64,000 bases of DNA from Chryseobacterium cucumeris (lineage in GTDB: Bacteria > Bacteroidota > Bacteroidia > Flavobacteriales > Weeksellaceae), in the NCBI RefSeq assembly GCF_016775705.1, contig NZ_CP068760.1, forward strand, positions 4,464,001-4,528,000, given 5' to 3'. Below are positions 35,347 through 43,643 of the stretch, in pieces. Positions within the stretch are counted from its first letter, which is position 1. Each line of letters opens with the position of its first letter. Made by a program: the position numbers and the translations under genes. The notes beneath the pieces were generated by a model. The model worked only from the letters and a program-made list of their open reading frames with translations, ran no database searches and had not been told where the DNA came from.

Positions 35347-35787
35347 TTAATCAATAGACATCGGGCTTAGAAACAGCTCTGTTGAGAAACTGAACCGTTC
35401 TCCTGTTTCTTCCATTTTTGCATTGATGGCAATTCTTACTTTCTTTTTAATTTCGGTGTGTTCTTTAGTATCGTAGCTGTGCTCTACAAATTGTATGTGA
35501 GCATCGATCTGCGGGTTTACGATTCTTGGTTCATATTCCTGAATCTGTCTTCTTAAGCTTTTGATAAAAACGCTTTCCCAGATGGCACTTGTAACTCCAT
35601 TATCGAATTCAAGGTTCCAGACATCGTTTCCATAGTTTTCATCATATCTGTTCTCCCCTTTTTTGGTGGTGATCAGCAGCATAATATTGTGGGCAATACT
35701 TTCCCCCATATCGCAGGTATCGATACTTCCGCCTTCGGTCATTAAAGTAGACGGTACGAAAGGCATTCTGTAATTTGGTGTATCCAT
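35347..35787 (-). CDS. tssE: Type VI secretion baseplate subunit TssE (GPW/gp25 family)
   Basis: 146 residues of the phage T4 gp25/GPW family. It contains SIAHNIMLLITTKKGENRYD (the conserved ...GER-like baseplate helix) and WESVFIKSLRRQIQEYEPRI with the ExR-type signature of the family in the C-terminal half. It would dock to sheath and TssF in the baseplate. It is the first gene of a two-gene unit with tssF. Confidence 0.9.
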   Translation of the reverse strand: MDTPNYRMPFVPSTLMTEGGSIDTCDMGESIAHNIMLLITTKKGENRYDENYGNDVWNLEFDNGVTSAIWESVFIKSLRRQIQEYEPRIVNPQIDAHIQFVEHSYDTKEHTEIKKKVRIAINAKMEETGERFSFSTELFLSPMSID

Positions 35788-35891
35788 AACTTATTGTTTT
35801 TACTTCATGGTCCTGTTCTAAAAACGAAATACCAAATTACACATTTTCGACAAATAATAATGATATACTTTAAAATATTATTCAAAAACAA

Positions 35892-35918
35892 GGGCCTTCA
35901 AACTGAATTGAAAGGCCC
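35892..35918 (-). terminator. Terminator after the amino-acid permease gene
   Basis: GGGCCTT / AAGGCCC stem with an imperfect inner pairing, downstream of the permease stop. Confidence 0.6.
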
Positions 35919-35944
35919 ATGAATCTGTTATATTATTTTTTATA

Positions 35945-37363
35945 TTAATTATCCACCTTTTTTCGATTGATAAAATAGTACACAGGAAGTCCCAGCAATA
36001 CCAAAACAAAACCAGGCCATGTATATTGCTGCTTGTAAATAAGCAACAGGATACAGAAACATGTTCCTATGACAAGATAAATAACCGGCGTTACAGGATA
36101 AAGCCATGTTTTATAAGGTCTCTCCAGTTCCGGCTGTTTGATTCTTAAATAAATAACTCCAAAAACCGTAATCATATAGAAAAGAACGATCACGAAAGAG
36201 ATCATATCCAGCAAATTTCCATACTGCCCGCTCAGACACAAAATGGAAGCCCAGACTCCCTGCATCCACAATGCATTTTCAGGAACTTCATTTTTATTAT
36301 TTTTTACTGCTGACTTAAAGAACATTCCGTCTTTGGCCATCGTCTGAAAAACTCTTGCTCCCGCCAGAATCAATCCGTTATTACATCCAAATGTAGAAAT
36401 CATTACTAATAAGGCAATGATGATAGTTCCTGCACTTCCAAATATATTCTGGGATGCCGCTACCGCTACTCTGTCATTAGCAGCAAATGCAATTCCATCT
36501 CTGTCCAGAGCATTTAAGTAGACATAGTTTACAGCGATGTAAAGGATCATTACAGCAGAAGTCCCATAAATCATTGATTTGACTACATTCTTTTTAGGAT
36601 TTTCAATCTCACCGGAAACAAATGTTACACTTTCCCAGGCCACAGAGCTGAAGACAGAGCCTACCATGGCAGCAGCAATTCCGCCTAGAAGAGTCATTCC
36701 TCCAATCGGTTCCCAGCCTTCTTTAAGGAAATTCCCGCTCAAATCTTTTTTAAGGTTATTGAAAGAATCTGTTCCCCAGCTAAAGTTTTCTGCTAAATGA
36801 GAAATGTCTACTAAAATAAAACCGGCCGCAATCAGCCCAAGTAATGCAATAATTTTGGAACCGGTAAAGATATTCTGAAGGATTTTTCCGCTTTCTACAC
36901 CTCTGGTATTGATATAGGTGAGCAAAATAATGACAGCAATGGCAAGAATCTGTATCCAGGTTATTTTAAATTCACCACTCTGGAAAATAGGAGCAGCATC
37001 GTTTAATGACGGAATCAGATAAGCGGTAAATTTCCCAAAAGCCATTGCCACCGCAGCAATAGTTCCGGTTTGTATCACCGTAAACAATCCCCATCCGTAA
37101 AGAAATCCCATTTTTTTTCCGAAAATCTCTTTCAGGTAAGTATATTGCCCTCCGGCCTTCGGAAACAGTGCAGACAGTTCTCCATAGCTTATGGCTGCAG
37201 CTACTGTCATCACTCCTGTAATTACCCATACGATAATCAACCAAAACCCGGATCCCAGGTTTCGCATCATGTCAGCACTTACAATAAAGATCCCGCTTCC
37301 GATCATCGATCCCATCACAAGCATGATGGCATCCCATAGTTTCAGTTTTTTTTGCATAGTCAA
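35945..37363 (-). CDS. APC-family amino-acid permease
   Basis: 472 residues with about twelve membrane segments. The N-terminal MVMGSMIGSGIFIVSADMMR is the APC unwound-helix-1 motif, and the sequence matches the LAT/YkfD/YhdG-like secondary amino-acid transporters: a C-terminal pair VTPVIYLVIGTCFCILLLIY and WPGFVLVLLGLPVYYF. Substrate not determined. It is divergent from the DUF4920 gene. Confidence 0.92.
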   Translation of the reverse strand: MTMQKKLKLWDAIMLVMGSMIGSGIFIVSADMMRNLGSGFWLIIVWVITGVMTVAAAISYGELSALFPKAGGQYTYLKEIFGKKMGFLYGWGLFTVIQTGTIAAVAMAFGKFTAYLIPSLNDAAPIFQSGEFKITWIQILAIAVIILLTYINTRGVESGKILQNIFTGSKIIALLGLIAAGFILVDISHLAENFSWGTDSFNNLKKDLSGNFLKEGWEPIGGMTLLGGIAAAMVGSVFSSVAWESVTFVSGEIENPKKNVVKSMIYGTSAVMILYIAVNYVYLNALDRDGIAFAANDRVAVAASQNIFGSAGTIIIALLVMISTFGCNNGLILAGARVFQTMAKDGMFFKSAVKNNKNEVPENALWMQGVWASILCLSGQYGNLLDMISFVIVLFYMITVFGVIYLRIKQPELERPYKTWLYPVTPVIYLVIGTCFCILLLIYKQQYTWPGFVLVLLGLPVYYFINRKKVDN

Positions 37364-37476
37364 GTATAGAGGTCAAATATAATCAAATCTGTCTTTGATT
37401 TTCAAATTTGTTGAAAATTCATTGAAATACCTGTTTTTTGTTATTTTTTATTCCTTTATGATTCAATTTTAATTAG

Positions 37477-37484
37477 TATTTTTG
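37477..37484 (+). promoter_or_regulatory. Promoter -7 box of the DUF4920 gene
   Basis: TATTTTTG, ending 16 bp before the ATG at 37500. It decides the start: the upstream in-frame TTG at 37482 lies inside this box. Confidence 0.6.
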
Positions 37485-37499
37485 AGAAAAATATTAAAC

Positions 37500-37997
37500 A
37501 TGAAATTTAAAGCAATATTATTGGGTGCAGCTTTAACAGCTTCTTCATTAGCTTTTGCTCAATCCGGACCACCGGAAGGAAAAGCGTTGGTAGGTGATAC
37601 TTACGGAGATCAGGTAACTTCATCCGCTGAATCCAAAGCGATCACCGCAGATAAATTGAATAAACAGCTTAAAAAAGATAACAAAAAAGTTGAGAATGTT
37701 TCCGTTAAGGGAAAAGTAACAGACGTATGTGACAAAAAAGGCTGCTGGCTAACGATCCAGACAGAAGATAATTCTAAGTTTTTTGTAAAAATGAAAGATT
37801 ACGCTTTCTTTGTACCTACCGCATTAAAAGGGAAAAATGTTGTATTGGAGGGGAACGCAGAAAGAAAAGTAACTTCTGTAAATGAACAGAAACATTACGC
37901 GGAAGATGCTAAAAAGCCTCAGTCTGAAATTGATGCTATCACTCAGCCCAAAGAAGAAATCAGATTTGTAGCGAATGGAATTAAAGTGGTTAACTAA
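37500..37997 (+). CDS. DUF4920 family exported protein
   Basis: 165 residues from the ATG at 37500; the signal peptide is FKAILLGAALTASSLAFAQ. The mature protein is an OB-like small beta domain with the DUF4920 core VSVKGKVTDVCDKKGCWLTI (two cysteines in CDKKGCW) and a C-terminal helix/loop IDAITQPKEEIRFVANGIKV. Family role unknown; the paired cysteines may bind metal or redox partners (inference). The gene stands alone. Confidence 0.85.
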   Translation: MKFKAILLGAALTASSLAFAQSGPPEGKALVGDTYGDQVTSSAESKAITADKLNKQLKKDNKKVENVSVKGKVTDVCDKKGCWLTIQTEDNSKFFVKMKDYAFFVPTALKGKNVVLEGNAERKVTSVNEQKHYAEDAKKPQSEIDAITQPKEEIRFVANGIKVVN

Positions 37998-38256
37998 TCT
38001 TTAGAGGAATCGACATTCTAAAATTAAGTTTTGGCTCCTATGTTTGCAAAAGAATAAATTTACATACAAAGCAAAAGGGGTGAGAGAACAGTTTTGGCTA
38101 AATAACTCAGGAAGTATATTGTGCTTTAGAAATGTCCTCACTTCTAGATTTTGAAGAAAGTAGGGTAAAAATCAAAGACGTTCACCCTACGCAAGCTAAC
38201 TCAAGGTCGCTTTTATAAATATAAATGTATAAAAAATATTTGGAAGTTAACACAGA

Positions 38257-38314
38257 ATCTAAAGCCGGATGAATATTCATTAAATTAAATGGGCTAAAGC
38301 CCATTCCTATTGAA
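38257..38314 (+). repeat. Hairpin repeat family, copy C
   Basis: Has AAAGCCGGATGAATATTC, then TGGGCTAAAGCCCATTCC and TATTGAATA. Relative to copy B the outer stem pair is T-A in place of C-G, a compensatory change. It lies in the 431-bp gap 37998-38428, whose first ~250 bp (including a GTAGGGT / ACCCTAC inverted pair around 38160-38200) hold no gene that I can recognise. Confidence 0.75.
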
Positions 38315-38362
38315 TAACATTATAATTGAGTGGATAGCCCATTTGAATTTTGGAAATTAGTT

Positions 38363-38409
38363 ATATAAAAAGTTTCGGCAGCCCTTCAGGCTGCCGAAAC
38401 TTTTTATAT
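38363..38409. terminator. Long perfect hairpin, terminator of the M14 gene
   Basis: A 21-bp perfect inverted repeat (arms 38363-38383 and 38389-38409) with a CTTCA loop; the stem has GTTTCGGCAGCC in its centre and A/T ends. It serves as a terminator for the minus-strand M14 gene, 20 bp downstream of its stop. Confidence 0.85.
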
Positions 38410-38428
38410 GGGAGATATTTAAAGTCTT

Positions 38429-39538
38429 TTAATCTTCTATTTTAAAATCCACAACTGCGTCCAGTTTGGGATATTTAGTTGCAGAAATAAATTTCTTTCC
38501 GGTACAGTCTATTTCCAGCCAGCCCTTCTTTTGTTTCACATCTCCGGCTTCCATTACGAAAGGAATAAATGAGATGTCACTTTTCCCATCTTCTTTGATT
38601 TCTCTGTACTGAACTGCAATATCCAGAATACATTCATGGTCTGTATTCAGTTTTACATTTCTGTAAATTAAATCATAGTGAGTTTCCTGGTTCTCAGGGA
38701 TTTCAAGATAAGTTTCCCATCCTGTAATATCAGAGTTCAGTTCACTGATTGCTTTTAATGCATAATAAAGAGCAATGGTATAGTATTTTCTTGTTCCTTT
38801 TCTGCTATAATCATCTATAAAATGTCCCCCTTCAAATAATATCGTTGGCATACCTCCTTTGATAAAGTTGTCTCCGGTAGAAGTTGGATAAAATTCATCA
38901 GAATACCTACCAATCTGGTTGGGAATCATTTCTTTTAAGTGGTTGTATATACTTCCAATGACTGCCATACATTTCTTTCTGTTTTCGGTAACAGTACGTT
39001 CTACATCTTCCGAAGGAGCCAAAAAGGAAAGTGTAGCGGGATGAATACCATCAGTAGTAAAAATAGTTCTCTGCTCATGAAGGTTTAAAGCATAATCATA
39101 TTTTTTGGAAGCTGCTGCTTTTTTCAGGAATTTAATCTCCTTACTTGCTTCGTTATGAAAATCTCTGTTCAGGTCAATATCGGCAGCATTCAGTCTGGTC
39201 CATCTTTCTGATCCATCCGGATTCAGCATGAATATAAAATCAAGTGTTATTTTACTGAATAAGTCCTCCTTCATTTCCGGAGCTTTATCAAGACTTACCA
39301 GAAGATCAAGCATAGCATGAGTGGCATTGGATTCATTACCGTGCATTTGCGACCAGGCCAATATCTGAATGTTTCCGGTTCCGATGCTTAGCTGATAAAT
39401 CGGTTTATCTAAATAGGATGTTCCGATCTCTTGAATATAATCGCTGAGATTGGCCTGTAGATAAGAAAATAATTTTTCAGGGGAAATATAGCGATTTGAG
39501 AAATCGGGGTTTTGAGAATAGATCTGTTCAAAATTCAT
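38429..39538 (-). CDS. M14-family zinc carboxypeptidase
   Basis: 369 residues. The first ~230 residues are the carboxypeptidase A fold with zinc ligands in SQMHGNESNAT (HxxE) and NLHEQR (His), the substrate loop FMLNPDGSERWTRLNAADIDLNRDF, and TILFEGGHF near the end, whose Glu may be the general base. A C-terminal beta domain (about 280-369) follows. No signal peptide is evident, so it may act in the cytoplasm, as a peptide or peptidoglycan carboxypeptidase. It is divergent from the XRE gene across a 969-bp gap. Confidence 0.9.
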   Translation of the reverse strand: MNFEQIYSQNPDFSNRYISPEKLFSYLQANLSDYIQEIGTSYLDKPIYQLSIGTGNIQILAWSQMHGNESNATHAMLDLLVSLDKAPEMKEDLFSKITLDFIFMLNPDGSERWTRLNAADIDLNRDFHNEASKEIKFLKKAAASKKYDYALNLHEQRTIFTTDGIHPATLSFLAPSEDVERTVTENRKKCMAVIGSIYNHLKEMIPNQIGRYSDEFYPTSTGDNFIKGGMPTILFEGGHFIDDYSRKGTRKYYTIALYYALKAISELNSDITGWETYLEIPENQETHYDLIYRNVKLNTDHECILDIAVQYREIKEDGKSDISFIPFVMEAGDVKQKKGWLEIDCTGKKFISATKYPKLDAVVDFKIED

Positions 39539-39743
39539 TGTAGGAATAGTTTACAAGAATCAAATTTAGCCATTTTTAGCCAAAAACTTAAATTAACATT
39601 TGTAAATATTAGTAAAATTCACAAATTTACATTTGACATCTGTTCTGAAAATTGTTTACAAGATTTAAATTATTTAATTTTAGAGTTATAAAAATAAGTT
39701 GACAATTGTAATATTATTAAACAGCACCGGAGGACAATTTGTC

Positions 39744-39764
39744 TGTGGATAAAATTGTGGATTG
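39744..39764. promoter_or_regulatory. DnaA-box-like pair
   Basis: TGTGGATAA (39744-39752) is an exact DnaA box on the minus strand. A second, weaker copy TGTGGATTG follows at 39756-39764, then about 40 bp of nearly pure A/T. A third near-match TGTGGAAAA is at 39906-39914. The pair lies in the 969-bp gene-free region. Confidence 0.4.
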
Positions 39765-39934
39765 CGAATAATTTAATATAATATATTTAAAATATTAAAA
39801 ATCAGCACTTTATGAAGTTTAATTAAACTGTGTTTATAATAATACTTTAAGTGTAAAAATAGAGTGTTTTTGCTATTTGAGGGTTATTTTGCTAAACATA
39901 AAAATTGTGGAAAACCAAGTTGCTTAGTAGTGTA

Positions 39935-39944
39935 TACATATGTA
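39935..39944. promoter_or_regulatory. Palindrome TACATATGTA (operator-like)
   Basis: Perfect TACAnnTGTA site in the middle of the 969-bp gap, outlying the cluster near the XRE gene. Confidence 0.4.
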
Positions 39945-40319
39945 AAACCACAGAAAAATCAAATGGATGTCTGAAAATTATTCAAATAATACTTTTATCA
40001 GGAGTTTTAATCTTTGATAAAATGAGTTGCTTAACAGGAACAGTATTTTCCCCTCAATTTGGCCAAATATGGGCCTAAAATAGTATATTTACATCAGTAA
40101 TTTACTACTGTAACTCTATTAAAATTGCTTTTATATGTGTTTTATAAGGTATTTATCGATAATCTTATTTCCGGAAACGATTTAAGTAGTTTAATAATGT
40201 ATATTCTGTTTTTAAAGATATTTAATGGATAAAATAGCTCCATCGATCGGTTTAATTTACATTTTTAAACCAGTTTTTTTAAAGAACAGTAGTCTTTTAC
40301 CAGATCGAAACTATCTGTC

Positions 40320-40485
40320 TACAGCTGTAATGGTAGATTCATCTGATAAGTAAATACAATTGTAATTTACATATAATGATTTGATTTTAAAACAATTAAA
40401 ACTTTGTTACAAATGTATACAAAAGTAATTTCAAGTTATTTACATTTGTATTTTGCATTTGTAAATTATATATGTTACATTTGTA
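40320..40485. promoter_or_regulatory. Array of TACAnnTGTA palindromes before the XRE gene
   Basis: Five perfect sites with different central bases: TACAGCTGTA (40320-40329), TACAATTGTA (40355-40364), TACAAATGTA (40408-40417), TACATTTGTA (40441-40450) and TACATTTGTA (40476-40485), plus TGCATTTGTA at 40454-40463. The dyad symmetry with a variable centre is what a dimeric repressor site looks like. The last two overlap the predicted -33 and -7 boxes of the regulator gene. Near-matches at 39595 and 39628 face the divergent M14 gene. The rest of the gap 39539-40507 holds no gene that I can recognise. Confidence 0.6.
40452..40483 (+). promoter_or_regulatory. Promoter of the XRE regulator gene
   Basis: -33 TTTG (40452-40455), a 20-bp spacer, and -7 TACATTTG (40476-40483). 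Both boxes are covered by the operator-like palindromes; the ATG follows 24 bp later. Confidence 0.65.
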
Positions 40486-40507
40486 AAATAATTAAAGGCT
40501 TATTTTT

Positions 40508-41044
40508 ATGAGTTTAAATGAAAGAATTTCCAAAATTATAGAGTATTCTCGTCTTACTCCTTCCGAGTTTGCTGATGAAATTGATGTGCAGCGTTCGTCC
40601 ATTTCACATATCACGTCAGGAAGAAACAAACCTTCTCTTGAGTTTATCATAAAAATAAAATCCCGTTTCCCGGAACTTCTATGGGACTGGCTGGTTACGG
40701 GTGAAGGTGAAATGCTAAAATCCCATCTGCCCGAATCAGAAATTAAAGAAGAATATACGGAAGAGGAGAAAATAAAAACAACTCCACTACCCGATCTTTT
40801 TACGATGATGAATGATGATGATGAATTCGGAAGTAATGAAACGGAAAAAGAAGCTCCAAAATCAAGCTCTGGAGAATCGTTTATACCGGCCCATGATAAA
40901 GCTCCGGAAAAAATATCGGATTCTCAGCGATTAGAAAATTCGGGTGATCATATTTTAGGACAACTATTTGGTAATCAACAAAGTAAAATAAAACGAATTG
41001 TTCTGTTCTACGAAAACGGAAAATTTGAAAGTTTTGAGCCTTAA
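40508..41044 (+). CDS. XRE-family transcriptional regulator
   Basis: 178 residues. An N-terminal helix-turn-helix domain (about 1-65) has SEFADEIDVQRSSISHITSG as the recognition region and a LLWDWLVTGEGEML end. A long acidic, Ser-rich linker follows (about 75-145), then a short conserved C-terminal patch SKIKRIVLFYENGKFESFEP. The linker and C-terminal patch may contact a partner or sense a signal (inference). The promoter is overlapped by repeated palindromes, suggesting autoregulation. It is transcribed alone and ends at a strong hairpin. Confidence 0.88.
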   Translation: MSLNERISKIIEYSRLTPSEFADEIDVQRSSISHITSGRNKPSLEFIIKIKSRFPELLWDWLVTGEGEMLKSHLPESEIKEEYTEEEKIKTTPLPDLFTMMNDDDEFGSNETEKEAPKSSSGESFIPAHDKAPEKISDSQRLENSGDHILGQLFGNQQSKIKRIVLFYENGKFESFEP

Positions 41045-41047
41045 AAA

Positions 41048-41070
41048 ACCTGATCAAGGAAATGATCAGG
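41048..41070. terminator. Terminator after the XRE gene
   Basis: A CCTGATCA / TGATCAGG stem followed by TTAAAAAAAT, starting a few bases after the stop. Confidence 0.8.
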
Positions 41071-41428
41071 TTAAAAAAATATTTGAAGAAGAAAACTAAA
41101 GCTATTGCTTTATTTTATTTTAAAAAATTTTCACGGATACCAGTGACAGAGTTTTTACCTTTTATGATCGTCTGATCCCCTACTATATTTTTATAATTTA
41201 GTTTTAATAAGAGTGATTAGTGTATGGATGGTTACTGTCATAGGACAGAAGTGTACTAGTAAATGAAGATAGTGTTTTATGTTTTTTTATAGTTTTATCA
41301 AATATAACTATTTAAAATCAAATCAACAATAAAAATCGAATTATTTTACACTATAACCAACGCATCTTACTATTATATTCATTATCATTAATTCACTATT
41401 CCATTCCGTCTTTTAATTCCAATAAAAA

Positions 41429-41452
41429 AGACCTGCAAAACTGCAGGCCCTA
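41429..41452 (-). terminator. Terminator after proline dehydrogenase
   Basis: A CCTGCA / TGCAGG stem followed on the minus strand by CTTTTTT, about 20 bp past the stop. The remainder of the 429-bp gap 41045-41473 is AT-rich, and I see no gene in it. Confidence 0.75.
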
Positions 41453-41473
41453 TATATATTGTGGACAATACTA

Positions 41474-42640
41474 TTATTTCTTTCTTCTTTCCAATTCTTT
41501 TTTGATCAGTCCAAGCTCTCTTCCGGTTTGTCCGGCCACAGAGGTGTTTTCCTGGGCTCTTCTAGTTAAATAAGGGACAACATCCTTTACAGGTCCGTAT
41601 GGAAGATATTTAGCCACATTATAGCCTTTATCTGACAGATAGAAAGTGATATTATCGCTCATCCCGTAAAGCTGTCCGAAATAAATGTGCGGATTGCTGT
41701 TTTCCAGAGATTTTGCTTTCATTTTATCCATAATCAGCTCAGAAGAGATTTCATTATGGGTTCCAAAGAATGCTGACACTTTATCCAGATGATCCATTAC
41801 AAAGTCAATTCCTGCATTATAATTTTTATCTGAAGCCTCTTTTGTCGGCTGAATAGGATCTGCGTATCCTTTTTCTGCTGCTCTGGCTCTTTCTTTTTCC
41901 ATGTAAGCACCACGAACGATTTTATAACCGATGAAGTAATTTTTCTCTCTTGCTCTCTGAAGATGTGCCTCCATATACTCCAGTCTTCCGGTTCTGTACA
42001 TCTGGATGGTATTCCAAACTATAGGTTTCTGCTGGTTATATTTCTCCATCATTTCTTCACAAAGATGGTCTGCTGCGTCCTGCATCCAGGTTTCTTCAGC
42101 ATCTACCATTACTTTTTTATCATGTTCATGGCAAAGACTGCATACTTCATCAAATCTTTTTACCACTCTTTCCCATTCTTCTTTCTGGCTGGTAGTAAGC
42201 TCAGCTCCTTTTCCAACAGCTTCATAAAGATCAATTCTTCCGAATGCGGTAGGTTTAAATACAATAAAAGGAATCGCCGGATTTCCTACTGAGAATCTTA
42301 CAATGTCCTTGATTTCTTTGCAAACCGCATCAAAAGTTCCTTCATCTTCTTTCCCTTCAATGGAATAATCAAAAATACTCCCAACTCCCCTTTTAAACAG
42401 CTGTTTTACAACTTTCATGCTTTCTTCACGGGTTTCACCACCGCAGAACTGCTCAAATAAGGTATTTTTTACAATTCCGGTAACGAAAGGGAAATTGTTG
42501 TGTACTGTGAAATTCAGAACAGATGTTCCAAGGCTTGTAAGGGTGGGCTGTTCAATCATTTTAAACATCCAGTAAGCCTTTCTCAATTGTGCATCAGACT
42601 TGTCTGCAAATGCAATTTTAGTATCATTAAAAATGGGCAT
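41474..42640 (-). CDS. Proline dehydrogenase
   Basis: 388 residues of the monofunctional PRODH family: a flavin-dependent TIM-barrel enzyme that oxidises proline to pyrroline-5-carboxylate. Signature stretches are IPFIVFKPTAFGRIDLYE, KVMVDAEETWMQDAAD, YFIGYKIVRGAYMEKERARA (FAD and substrate Arg/Glu cluster), IYFGQLYGMSDNITFYL and ARRAQENTSVAGQTGRELG-like C-terminal end (seen as RRAQENTSVAGQ). It is not fused to the P5C dehydrogenase domain. No partner is adjacent. Confidence 0.95.
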   Translation of the reverse strand: MPIFNDTKIAFADKSDAQLRKAYWMFKMIEQPTLTSLGTSVLNFTVHNNFPFVTGIVKNTLFEQFCGGETREESMKVVKQLFKRGVGSIFDYSIEGKEDEGTFDAVCKEIKDIVRFSVGNPAIPFIVFKPTAFGRIDLYEAVGKGAELTTSQKEEWERVVKRFDEVCSLCHEHDKKVMVDAEETWMQDAADHLCEEMMEKYNQQKPIVWNTIQMYRTGRLEYMEAHLQRAREKNYFIGYKIVRGAYMEKERARAAEKGYADPIQPTKEASDKNYNAGIDFVMDHLDKVSAFFGTHNEISSELIMDKMKAKSLENSNPHIYFGQLYGMSDNITFYLSDKGYNVAKYLPYGPVKDVVPYLTRRAQENTSVAGQTGRELGLIKKELERRKK

Positions 42641-42703
42641 TCCTATTTATTAAATTTAGTTATGCAAAGGTAATAATAACCTCAGTTTATTTAAAGAATT
42701 TTT

Positions 42704-43633
42704 TTACAATTTATGCTCTATTCCGTTTAAAAGCATGGCGATGATTCCTACAAAAACCCAGAATCGTAATACATTCAATGTAAGAAAGTTACTTCTTCTG
42801 GAAGCATTTAAAAGAAGATATATGCATACAATCATGACAAAAAGCCCGCCGGCAAAATAATAAGCCATGAATCCGGTAGTGCTGGTTTTCGTAATAATAT
42901 TCATTGAAACTGCCATGGTAACGATCAGTAAAGAAGTCAGAATAATTTTTGTATTTCTGCTTTTAAAATAATTGGGAATGGTAGTATATCCGAAAGCTTT
43001 ATCCACACTTCTGGTAATCGTATCTTTCACAATATCAATACATAGCAGGATAAGGAATAGAAAAACAGCCATCAGAAAAACCTTTTTGGAAAAAGTTTCG
43101 TAATACACCATCATTCCAAAGAACGGATACAGCGTCAGACTGACAAAAGTAAGGTTGTTCAGGATCAGTATTCTGCTCAGTTTATGGCTGTAAAACCACA
43201 TAAAGAACTGATAGACCAGAAAAAAAACAAATACATTATGAGAAATTATCCAGGCTACCCCTAGAGAAATTGCACTTAGTGCCAGGTAGGCATAGAGAAA
43301 ATATTTTTGTTTGATGAAACTCTGAACCCTTGTTCTGAAGGGTTTTACTACATGATCTTTCTCCAGATCGTAAAATTGGTTGATGATACCACCTGCCAGA
43401 ATCGTAAGGACAGTACAAAAAATAATCCCGTGTACTTTGAAATCGAAGACAAATTTTCTGAAAGATTCATCCTGATTGAACAGGAAAAAAGTAGATACAT
43501 AAAGTGCAAACGTCAACAGAGCAGCTACAAAAAACCGTGCTCCGAGAAGAAAGCCCACGAATTGTGAAAATCTGTAAAATAGAGATTTTGATAAATAGTT
43601 TTTAGATTGGAAAGGTTCTTTTTCAGAATTCAT
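42704..43633 (-). CDS. UbiA-family prenyltransferase
   Basis: 309 residues with about eight membrane segments. The first Asp motif is NQFYDLEKDHVVKP, and the second region DIVKDTITRSVDK carries further acidic residues. In flavobacteria such proteins are annotated as geranylgeranylglycerol-phosphate geranylgeranyltransferase, but the acceptor cannot be decided here: membrane quinone, heme A/O or a glycerol phosphate are alternatives. It starts 10 bp after the mevalonate-kinase-like gene, suggesting an isoprenoid role. Confidence 0.85.
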   Translation of the reverse strand: MNSEKEPFQSKNYLSKSLFYRFSQFVGFLLGARFFVAALLTFALYVSTFFLFNQDESFRKFVFDFKVHGIIFCTVLTILAGGIINQFYDLEKDHVVKPFRTRVQSFIKQKYFLYAYLALSAISLGVAWIISHNVFVFFLVYQFFMWFYSHKLSRILILNNLTFVSLTLYPFFGMMVYYETFSKKVFLMAVFLFLILLCIDIVKDTITRSVDKAFGYTTIPNYFKSRNTKIILTSLLIVTMAVSMNIITKTSTTGFMAYYFAGGLFVMIVCIYLLLNASRRSNFLTLNVLRFWVFVGIIAMLLNGIEHKL

Positions 43634-43643
43634 TCCAATCTGT

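Noticed and set aside
36972..37382. Several open frames around the permease N-terminus
   Set aside because: The permease frame is supported by its motifs and twelve membrane segments; others are antisense or shifted shadows.
39539..40507. Replication origin
   Set aside because: One exact DnaA box and an AT tract are present, but genes on both sides have the same orientation and no origin-linked gene (dnaA, dnaN, gidA) is near. Kept only as a finding.
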